Assembly (NCBI GenBank): GCA_964528575.1
Contig: CAZGTQ010000472.1
Location: forward strand, 1 to 9,944
Length of the DNA: 9,944 nucleotides
Source: CAZGTQ01 sp964528575
Lineage (GTDB): Bacteria; Planctomycetota; UBA1135; GCA-002686595
Direction: 5' to 3'
Shown here: positions 1 through 6,211 of the stretch, one piece after another
Layout of the letters: each line of letters opens with the position of its first letter
Numbering within the stretch: the stretch's first letter is position 1
The notes under the pieces: model-generated
Databases searched by the model: none
What the model saw: only the letters and a program-made list of their open reading frames with translations
Told to the model about the DNA's origin: nothing
Made by a program: the position numbers and the translations under genes

Positions 1-2777
1 ACTTCATCGACCTCCTGCTCAAGGAGGCGGGGTGGCCGCTCGACCAGCCCCGCGACCGCGAGCTCGAAGTCAGCGGCATGCCGAACCGGGAGGGCAAGGG
101 CTTCGTCGACTACGTGCTCTGGGGCGACGACGGCAAGCCCCTGGGGTTGGTGGAGGCCAAGCGCACGCGCCGCGATGCGCGGGCCGGGCAGCAACAGGCG
201 AAGCTCTACGCGGACTGCCTCGAGGGACAGTTCGGCCGGCGGCCGGTCATCTTCTACTCCAACGGCTACGAGCACTGGCTCTGGGACGACACCCGCTACC
301 CGCCGCGCCGGGTGCAGGGGTTCTACAAGAAGGCGGAGCTGGAGCTAGCGATCCAGCGACGCGAGACGCGCCGCGCGCTCGGCGAGGCGCCGATCAGCCC
401 GACGATCGTCGAGCGGCACTACCAGACGCGGGCCATCCGTCGCATCGCCGAGGCGTTCGAGCGCGACCACGACCGCAAGGCGCTGCTCGTCATGGCCACG
501 GGCGCCGGCAAGACGCGCACGGTGATCGCGCTCTCGGATCTGCTGATGCGCTGCAACTGGGCCAAGCGCGTGCTCTTCCTCGCCGACCGCGTGGCGCTCG
601 TCAACCAGGCCGTGAATGCCTTCAAGCGCCACCTGCCGGACGCGTCACCGGTGAACCTCGTCACCGAGAAGGACACCGAGGGGCGCGTCTACGTCTCGAC
701 CTATCCCACCATGATGGGGCTCATCGACGAGGCAGCCGACGGCCAGCGGCGCTTCGGCGTGGGGCACTTCGACCTCGTGATCATCGACGAGGCGCACCGC
801 TCGGTGTTCCAGAAGTACCGCGCCATCTTCGACTACTTCGACTCGCTGCTCGTGGGCCTCACCGCGACGCCCAAGGACGAGGTGGACCGCAACACCTACA
901 GCTTGTTCGATCTCGAGGACGGCGTGCCGACCGACGCCTACTCGCTGGAGGAGGCCGTGGGCGACGGCTTCCTCGTGCCGCCGCGAGCGGTCTCGGTGCC
1001 TCTCAGGTTCCAGCGCGAGGGAATCAAGTACGACCAGCTCTCCGAGGAGGACAAGGACCAGTGGGACGCGCTCGAGTGGGAAGAAGACGGCGGCGTCCCG
1101 GACCGGGTGGAAGCCGAGGCCGTCAACAAGTGGCTCTTCAACAAGGACACGGTGGACAAGGTACTCGCGCACCTGATGACGCGGGGCCTCACGGTGGCCG
1201 GCGGCGACCGGCTGGGCAAGACCATCGTCTTCGCCAAGAATCAGCACCACGCCGAGTTCATCGCCGAGCGCTTCGACGCCAACTATCCGCGCCTCATGGG
1301 CGCCTTCGCGCGGGTCATCACCTTCAAGACCGAGTACGCGCAGAGCTTGATCGACGACTTCTCGAACAAGGAAAAAGCACCCCACATCGCGATCTCGGTG
1401 GACAGGCTCGACACCGGCATCGAGGTGCCGGCGGTTGCGCCCCTCGTCTTCTTCCAGCGCGTGCGCTCCGAGACCCAGTTCTGGCAGATGCTGGGGCGGG
1501 GCACGCGCCTGTGCCCGGACCTCTTCGGGCCGGGACGCGACAAGGAGTGCTTCTTCGTCTTCGACTACTGTCAGAACCTTGAGTACTTCAGCCAGGAAAT
1601 CCCGGCCACTGAGGGTTCCGCCGTGGCGTCGCTCGCCAAGCGGCTGTTCGACGCGCGGCTCGAGGTCATCGCGGCCCTGGACGGTCGCTCCGAAGGTGGG
1701 CTCGCCCTAGCCGTCAGGGAGGCCACGGCGACCTACGGAGATCCGAGGAGCGACGAGGAGGTGAGGCAGTCCATCGTGGCGCGGCTGCAGCGCGAAGTGG
1801 CCGCGATGAAGCTGGACAACTTCATCGTGCGGCCGCACCGCCGTCTGGTGGAGAAGTACGCGCGACCCGAGGCCTGGGCGGCGCTCGCAGCGGACGCCCT
1901 TGCCGAGCTGTCGCACGAGGTCGCCGGGCTGCCGTCCGAGCTCGACCCCGAGAACGAGGAGGCGAAGCGCTTCGACCTGCTCTCGCTGAGCCTCCAGATC
2001 GCTCTGTTGCGCTCCGAGCCCGGGTTCGAGCGGCTGCGCGATCGGGTCAAGGAGATCGCTGGGCTCCTGGAGGAGAAGGAGGCGATCCCCATGGTGCGGG
2101 AGCAGATGGCCCTCATTCAGGACGTGCAGACCGACGAATGGTGGCAGGACGTCACACTGCCGATGCTCGAGGCGATGCGTGGCCGGCTGCGCGGATTGGT
2201 GCAGTTCATCGACAAGCGCCAGCGCAAGCCCGTCTACACCGACTTCGAGGACCTGATCGGCAGCGAGATCGAGGTGGCCTTGCCCGGCTTCGCGGTCGGC
2301 ACCGACCAAGCCAGGTTCCGCGCCAAGGCGCAAGCGTTCCTGCGCCAGCACCTGGACCATGTGGCACTCGCCAAGCTGCGGACGAACCGGCCGCTCGCGC
2401 CATCGGATCTCTCCGAGCTGGAGCGGTTGCTTGGAGAGAGCGGAGTGGGCGACCCGAAGGACATCCGCCGCGCGGCGGAGGACGCTCAGGGGCTTGGACT
2501 TCTTGTCCGCTCGCTCGTCGGGATGGACAGGGCGGCGGCCAAGGAGGCCCTGGCGGCGTTCACGAACGGAAGGACGCTGACCGCGAATCAGCTCGAGTTC
2601 GTCGACCTCATCGTGAATCACCTGACGGAGCATGGCGTCGTGGAGGCGGCGAGGCTTTACGAGTCGCCGTTCACGGATCTGACGCCGCGTGGGCCGGAGG
2701 GCCTGTTCGAGGCGAACGAGCTGGACGAACTGATGAGGACTCTCCAGGCCGTGCGCGCGACCGCGACGGCGGCATGA
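1..2777 (+). CDS. hsdR: Type I restriction endonuclease subunit R (HsdR), EcoEI-like, 5'-partial
   Basis: This is the motor and nuclease subunit of a type I restriction-modification complex. With HsdM and HsdS it translocates DNA using ATP and cleaves unmodified DNA. The frame is open from the window edge, giving 924 visible residues. The extra 25 codons before the ATG at 78 read like the family's N-terminus (IDLLLKEAGWPLDQPRDREL), so the true start lies just left of the window. Numbering from the ATG at 78, the RecB-like nuclease site is D11, E26-x-K28 and Q40-xxx-Y44. The SF2 helicase motifs follow: Walker A ATGAGKT (140-146, K145), DEAH at 237-240, TAT at 262-264, LDTGIEVP near 443-450, and Q470-MLGRGTR. 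The C-terminal ~200 residues (QAFLRQHLDHVALAKLR, then YESPFTDLTPRGPEGLF) match the EcoEI R C-terminal domain. No frameshift or missing motif is visible. HsdM and HsdS are not in the window and should lie upstream. Spelled-out motifs are seen; the subtype is from memory of the family. Confidence 0.95.
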   Translation, partial: FIDLLLKEAGWPLDQPRDRELEVSGMPNREGKGFVDYVLWGDDGKPLGLVEAKRTRRDARAGQQQAKLYADCLEGQFGRRPVIFYSNGYEHWLWDDTRYPPRRVQGFYKKAELELAIQRRETRRALGEAPISPTIVERHYQTRAIRRIAEAFERDHDRKALLVMATGAGKTRTVIALSDLLMRCNWAKRVLFLADRVALVNQAVNAFKRHLPDASPVNLVTEKDTEGRVYVSTYPTMMGLIDEAADGQRRFGVGHFDLVIIDEAHRSVFQKYRAIFDYFDSLLVGLTATPKDEVDRNTYSLFDLEDGVPTDAYSLEEAVGDGFLVPPRAVSVPLRFQREGIKYDQLSEEDKDQWDALEWEEDGGVPDRVEAEAVNKWLFNKDTVDKVLAHLMTRGLTVAGGDRLGKTIVFAKNQHHAEFIAERFDANYPRLMGAFARVITFKTEYAQSLIDDFSNKEKAPHIAISVDRLDTGIEVPAVAPLVFFQRVRSETQFWQMLGRGTRLCPDLFGPGRDKECFFVFDYCQNLEYFSQEIPATEGSAVASLAKRLFDARLEVIAALDGRSEGGLALAVREATATYGDPRSDEEVRQSIVARLQREVAAMKLDNFIVRPHRRLVEKYARPEAWAALAADALAELSHEVAGLPSELDPENEEAKRFDLLSLSLQIALLRSEPGFERLRDRVKEIAGLLEEKEAIPMVREQMALIQDVQTDEWWQDVTLPMLEAMRGRLRGLVQFIDKRQRKPVYTDFEDLIGSEIEVALPGFAVGTDQARFRAKAQAFLRQHLDHVALAKLRTNRPLAPSDLSELERLLGESGVGDPKDIRRAAEDAQGLGLLVRSLVGMDRAAAKEALAAFTNGRTLTANQLEFVDLIVNHLTEHGVVEAARLYESPFTDLTPRGPEGLFEANELDELMRTLQAVRATATAA

Positions 2778-3157
2778 ACGATGGATGGTCAGTCCGCCGT
2801 GTCCGACGCTCGGCTGCACGCGTGGTCGGAGCCCAAGGAGGAGACGGGGTGGCGGGATCGGGTCGCGTTCGATCGCACGATGGCCGTCCCAGGCCGCCGA
2901 ACACGGCCCCTGCTAACCACTCCGCCGCTCTCTCCGAAGCCCGCTAGAGTTCGAGAGCGCGGCCCGGGGTGGTGCCGAGCAGGACGGGGGGGCGTCGTGG
3001 TCGGGCCTCGACCGCGACGGTGCGAACCGAGAGCGCCGCGGTTGACGCGGGACGCCGTAGGTCGCGCTGCGTGCGGGGCTTCCGCCGGCCCCGCCGAGAG
3101 GCCCCAAAACCCCGTCAACCGGCCTTCCCGACCCCTTCAGAGCCGATTTTCCCCCGC
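2778..3157. other. Intergenic stretch without a convincing gene
   Basis: About 380 bp lie between the hsdR stop and the 3' end of the tRNA. Open frames exist on both strands but are arginine- and proline-rich, and several run into the tRNA in antisense, so none is called. A 6-bp inverted repeat with a 15-nt loop (2882-2887 with 2903-2908) lies about 105 bp after hsdR. It has no T-run and is weak as a terminator. A second hairpin at 3073-3094 is listed separately. No integrase, insertion sequence, or direct repeat of the tRNA 3' end is visible here. Confidence 0.6.
3073..3094 (-). terminator. GC-rich hairpin downstream of tRNA-Asn, possible terminator
   Basis: GCGGGGC (3073-3079) pairs perfectly with GCCCCGC (3088-3094) around an 8-nt loop. 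On the minus strand it lies about 64 nt past the tRNA CCA end, a plausible place to end the tRNA precursor. There is no T-tract after it in either direction, so it is not a canonical intrinsic terminator. It could be a chance hairpin in GC-rich DNA. Confidence 0.25.
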
Positions 3158-3233
3158 TGGCTCCCCGACCAGGACTCGAACCTGGGACAAACCGGTTAAC
3201 AGCCGGTTGCTCTACCAACTGAGCTATCGGGGA
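3158..3233 (-). tRNA. tRNA-Asn (anticodon GUU), CCA encoded
   Basis: The minus strand folds into a complete 76-nt cloverleaf. The acceptor stem TCCCCGA/TCGGGGA (7 bp) is perfect. The D arm is GCTC, loop AGTTGGTA, GAGC. The anticodon stem ACCGG/CCGGT encloses loop CTGTTAA, whose anticodon GTT is at plus positions 3198-3200. The variable region is TTGTC, and the T arm is CCAGG, TTCGAGT, CCTGG. G73 is followed by an encoded CCA at 3158-3160. GUU reads AAC/AAU, so this is tRNA-Asn. The gene is divergent from the sulfatase, and its 3' end faces hsdR. Every helix pairs without mismatch and no intron or insertion is seen. tRNA 3' ends are common integrase targets, which matters for the neighbouring restriction gene. 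Confidence 0.97.
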
Positions 3234-3258
3234 TCGCTCATGCGGAGCGCGGTCCAGA

Positions 3259-3286
3259 AGGCTAGCGGTGATGGTCGGCGAGTCAA
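3259..3286 (-). promoter_or_regulatory. Probable sigma-70-type promoter of tRNA-Asn
   Basis: On the minus strand a -35 box TTGACT (plus 3281-3286, five of six consensus bases) is followed after 16 nt by TAGCCT (plus 3259-3264, three of six). This would start transcription near 3252, leaving a leader of about 18 nt before the mature tRNA 5' end at 3233. The -35 is strong, the -10 is weak, and the position is right for a tRNA promoter. It lies in the 95-bp gap divergent to the sulfatase gene. Confidence 0.5.
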
Positions 3287-3328
3287 GTCCGAGCGCCGCG
3301 AAGTCCCGGTCGACTAGACTCTGGCGCC

Positions 3329-4741
3329 GTGCCGCTGCGCCTCCTGCTGATCGCCGTCCTCGTCGCCGGATGCGCCCTCGGTTGCGGCGGGGCGGACGCC
3401 GATGCCATCGAGGGTGCGCAAGAGCCGAGCCACCCGCCGAACGTCCTCGTCATCCTCACCGACGACCAAGGGTTCGGCGACGCCGGCTGCCTGGGGCACC
3501 CCTACGCTCGGACGCCCAGCATCGATCGGCTCGCGCGCGAGGGGACCCTGTTTCGGCAGTTCTACGTCGCACATCCTTCGTGCTCGCCGAGCCGGGCCGG
3601 GCTCGTCACCGGGCGACACCCGGCCGAGCTGGGGATCCACTACCCGCTCCAGAACCGCGGGTGGAACCAGCGGCACGGATCCGTCGATTGGCTCGATCCC
3701 GACGTGACCACCGTCTACGACCGGATGCGTGGGGCCGGGTACTCGACCGCGCACTTCGGGAAGTGGCACCTGTGCGGGACCACGCGGGAGGCACCGCCGG
3801 GCGCGTCCGAGTACGGCATCGAGGTCGCTCGGCTGTACAGCAAGAGCGAGCACATCGACGGGTTCCCCGAGCTGCACGACGAAGCGACCCGCGCCCGATC
3901 GACCGACGCCATCGTCGACGAGACCATCGCGTTCCTGCGCGAACGCGACGATCGGCCGTTCTTCGTGAGCGTGTGGACCGTCGCGATGCACACGCCGCTC
4001 GCGCCCTCCGACGCGGCGCGCGCCGCGTACGCCGACCTGGCGGTCGACGAGCTCGACTTTCCTCCGCGCATGCAAGCGTATTTGCGCCACGCGAACGACG
4101 CGGACGAGGCGATGCGCACCTACTGCGCGGCGCTCAGCGAAATGGACGGCGCGCTCGGGCGCCTGCTCGACTTCCTCGACGCCGAAGGGCTCGCCGAGGA
4201 GACGCTCGTCCTGTTCGCGAGCGACAACGGGCCCGAAGAGCTGACACTGCACGACACGGCCGTCGGCTCGGCGGGGGAGCTGCGCGGGCGCAAACGCAGC
4301 CTCTACGAAGGCGGCATCCGCTCGCCGCTGATCGCGCGCTGGCCCGGGCGCGTCGCCGCCGGGCGCGTCGACGACCAATCGGTGCTCTCCGCACTCGATC
4401 TCGTGCCGACGCTGGCCGCCCTCGTGGGAGCGAGCGCGCAAGAGCCCGAGCTCGACGGCGAGAACGCTCTGTCCGCCCTTCTCGAAGGGCCGCGCGAGCG
4501 CAAGGGTGTCCTGTTCTGGGAGAAGCGCGGGAACACGGCGGGGCCGCTCGAGCACCGGTCCCCGCGGTACGCCGTGCGCGCCGGTCGCTGGAAGCTGCTG
4601 GCGGACAACGGCCAGAAGGGCGAGCTGTACGACCTGGCCGCCGACCCGTCCGAATCGACCGATCTGTCCGCCAGCGCGCCGGACATCGTCCGTGCGTTGT
4701 TGCAACGGCTGCGCGACTGGACCCTCACGCTGCCCGAGTGA
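3329..4741 (+). CDS. Secreted/lipoprotein sulfatase (alkaline phosphatase superfamily, Cys-type)
   Basis: This 470-residue enzyme should hydrolyse sulfate esters in the periplasm or at the membrane; the substrate cannot be read from sequence. The formylglycine signature is C85-S-P-S-R89 and then LVTGRHP. Family metal and active-site positions are visible: D45-D46 in LTDDQGFGD, K145-W-H147, H221 in MHTPL, D299-N300 in ASDNGPEE, and K322 in GRKRSLYEGG. Length is normal for the family. The GTG start at 3329 is chosen because it gives a hydrophobic signal with a lipobox-like V12-A-G-C15 (a second Cys is at 19), suggesting a type II signal peptide. No Shine-Dalgarno is seen. A TAGACT box at 3315-3320 could be a -10 giving a nearly leaderless message, but there is no matching -35. 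C85 must be oxidised by a formylglycine-generating enzyme, not in this window. It stands alone, divergent from the tRNA. Confidence 0.93.
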   Translation: MPLRLLLIAVLVAGCALGCGGADADAIEGAQEPSHPPNVLVILTDDQGFGDAGCLGHPYARTPSIDRLAREGTLFRQFYVAHPSCSPSRAGLVTGRHPAELGIHYPLQNRGWNQRHGSVDWLDPDVTTVYDRMRGAGYSTAHFGKWHLCGTTREAPPGASEYGIEVARLYSKSEHIDGFPELHDEATRARSTDAIVDETIAFLRERDDRPFFVSVWTVAMHTPLAPSDAARAAYADLAVDELDFPPRMQAYLRHANDADEAMRTYCAALSEMDGALGRLLDFLDAEGLAEETLVLFASDNGPEELTLHDTAVGSAGELRGRKRSLYEGGIRSPLIARWPGRVAAGRVDDQSVLSALDLVPTLAALVGASAQEPELDGENALSALLEGPRERKGVLFWEKRGNTAGPLEHRSPRYAVRAGRWKLLADNGQKGELYDLAADPSESTDLSASAPDIVRALLQRLRDWTLTLPE

Positions 4742-4751
4742 AATCGCGCGC

Positions 4752-4774
4752 GGCCGGTGGTAGAACCACCGGCC
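4752..4774. terminator. Perfect 10-bp hairpin between sulfatase and gdhA
   Basis: GGCCGGTGGT (4752-4761) and ACCACCGGCC (4765-4774) are perfect reverse complements around a 3-nt AGA loop; read as a 9-bp stem the loop is TAGAA. It begins 10 bp after the sulfatase stop and ends 38 bp before the gdhA start. It is followed by a C-rich run, not T's, so it is not a textbook intrinsic terminator. It may end the sulfatase transcript or act in the gdhA leader. Its symmetry would serve either strand. Confidence 0.4.
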
Positions 4775-4812
4775 CCCGGTCCCCCCCTTCCCGCACCGCG
4801 AGAGAGCGATCG

Positions 4813-6174
4813 ATGCAGGACTACGTTGCGCGCCTGATGGAGGACGTGAAGGCCAAGAACCCGGCCGAGCCGGAGTTCCACCAGGCCGTCGAGGAAGTCG
4901 CCGAGTCGCTCGTGGTCGTCTTCGAGCGGCACCCCGAGTACCGCAGCGCGCGCATCCTCGAGCGCATCATCGAGCCCGAGCGCGCGATCCTGTTCCGCGT
5001 GCCGTGGACCGACGACCGTGGCGAGGTCCAGGTCAACCGCGGGTTCCGCATCGAGATGAACAGCGCGATCGGGCCGTACAAGGGCGGCCTGCGCTTCCAT
5101 CCCTCCGTCAACCTAGGAATCCTCAAGTTCCTCGCGTTCGAGCAGGTGTTCAAGAACTCGCTCACGACGCTCCCCATCGGCGGCGGCAAGGGCGGCTCCG
5201 ACTTCGATCCCAAAGGGAAGAGCGACGGCGAGGTGATGCGCTTCTGCCAGAGCTTCATGACGGAGCTCTTCCGACACATCGGAGCGAACACCGACGTGCC
5301 CGCCGGCGACATCGGCGTGGGCGGCCGCGAGATCGGGTTCCTGTTCGGACAGTACAAGCGCATCGCGAACGAGTTCACCGGCGTGCTGACCGGCAAAGGG
5401 CTCAATTGGGGCGGCTCGCTCGTCCGTCCCGAGGCGACCGGCTATGGAGCGGTGTACTTCGCGCGCGAGATGATGAAGACGCGCAACGAGTCGCTCGAGA
5501 ACCGAGTGTGCCTCGTCTCCGGCAGCGGCAACGTCGCGCAGTACGCGATCGAGAAGCTGCTCGAGTACGGCGCGCGCGTCGTCACGGTGTCCGACTCGAG
5601 CGGCTACGTCTATGACGAGGAAGGCATCGGCCCCGACAAGCTCGCGTTCGTGAAAGAGCTCAAGAACGTGCGCCGCGGCCGCATCAAGGAATACGCGGAG
5701 CGCTTCTCCGGCGCCGTCTACACGCCGTCCGATGCCTCGCTCGACAGCAACCCGCTCTGGTCGCACCACGCGCACTGCGCATTCCCGTGCGCGACGCAGA
5801 ACGAGATCAGCGCGACCGACGCGCGGACGCTGCTCGCCAACGGCGTGCGGGTCGTCTGCGAGGGCGCGAACATGCCGACGACGCCCGCGGGCGCCGAGGT
5901 GTTCCTCGAAGCGAACATCCTCTACGGGCCCGGCAAGGCCGCCAACGCGGGCGGCGTCGCCGTCTCGGGGCTCGAGATGGCGCAGAACAGCATGCGCTAC
6001 AACTGGCACCGCGAAGAGGTCGACCAGCGCCTGAAGCTGATCATGGCCGACATCCACAAGGCCTGCGTGAACGCGTCCGAGCGCTTCGGAACGCCCGGCA
6101 ACTACGTCAACGGCGCCAACATCGCCGGCTTCCTCAAGGTCGCGGACTCGATGCTGGACCAGGGCGTCGTGTAG
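4813..6174 (+). CDS. gdhA: Glutamate dehydrogenase, hexameric E. coli GdhA type, probably NADP-dependent
   Basis: This cytoplasmic enzyme interconverts 2-oxoglutarate plus ammonia and glutamate, joining carbon and nitrogen metabolism. The 453-residue protein closely follows E. coli GdhA (about 447) end to end. The substrate-binding region is GPYKGGLRFHPSVN with K90. The catalytic lysine is K126 in PIGGGKGGSDFDPKGK, and D166 in DVPAGDIGVGGRE is the catalytic aspartate position. The Rossmann nucleotide loop is SGSGNVAQYA (G237-x-G239), followed by a VSDSSG segment like that of the NADP enzymes; the cofactor is inferred. The end ANIAGFLKVADSMLDQGV is typical. The ATG at 4813 fits the family N-terminus, with a weak purine stretch GAGAGAG ahead of it. 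The frame is open far upstream, to 3268, but that part is only a shadow of the sulfatase gene. The next gene starts 37 bp downstream on the same strand. Confidence 0.96.
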   Translation: MQDYVARLMEDVKAKNPAEPEFHQAVEEVAESLVVVFERHPEYRSARILERIIEPERAILFRVPWTDDRGEVQVNRGFRIEMNSAIGPYKGGLRFHPSVNLGILKFLAFEQVFKNSLTTLPIGGGKGGSDFDPKGKSDGEVMRFCQSFMTELFRHIGANTDVPAGDIGVGGREIGFLFGQYKRIANEFTGVLTGKGLNWGGSLVRPEATGYGAVYFAREMMKTRNESLENRVCLVSGSGNVAQYAIEKLLEYGARVVTVSDSSGYVYDEEGIGPDKLAFVKELKNVRRGRIKEYAERFSGAVYTPSDASLDSNPLWSHHAHCAFPCATQNEISATDARTLLANGVRVVCEGANMPTTPAGAEVFLEANILYGPGKAANAGGVAVSGLEMAQNSMRYNWHREEVDQRLKLIMADIHKACVNASERFGTPGNYVNGANIAGFLKVADSMLDQGVV

Positions 6175-6211
6175 CATCCGCGCGAGCGGGAGAGCACCCC
6201 CCGCGCGTCGC

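Noticed and set aside
2969..3199. Small plus-strand open frame (76 codons) preceded by a TAGAGT box at 2945-2950
   Set aside because: It overlaps the tRNA and yields the classic PDQDSNLG false peptide. The box has no -35 partner.
2781..3317. Open frame of 178 codons after hsdR, in the same frame as hsdR past its stop
   Set aside because: It reads through the tRNA in antisense, producing the SPTRTRTWDK-type peptide typical of tRNA shadows. It has no recognisable domain, and hsdR already ends with a complete C-terminal domain.
3268..4812. In-frame upstream extension of gdhA of about 515 codons
   Set aside because: It overlaps the sulfatase in another frame, is arginine-rich and unlike any GDH N-terminus. 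The ATG at 4813 matches the family start.
6180..6207. Imperfect GC hairpin between gdhA and the downstream gene, as a terminator or ribosome-site mask
   Set aside because: It has a 5-bp stem, a bulge, then 3-4 pairs, with no T-run. Such folds are expected by chance at this GC content.
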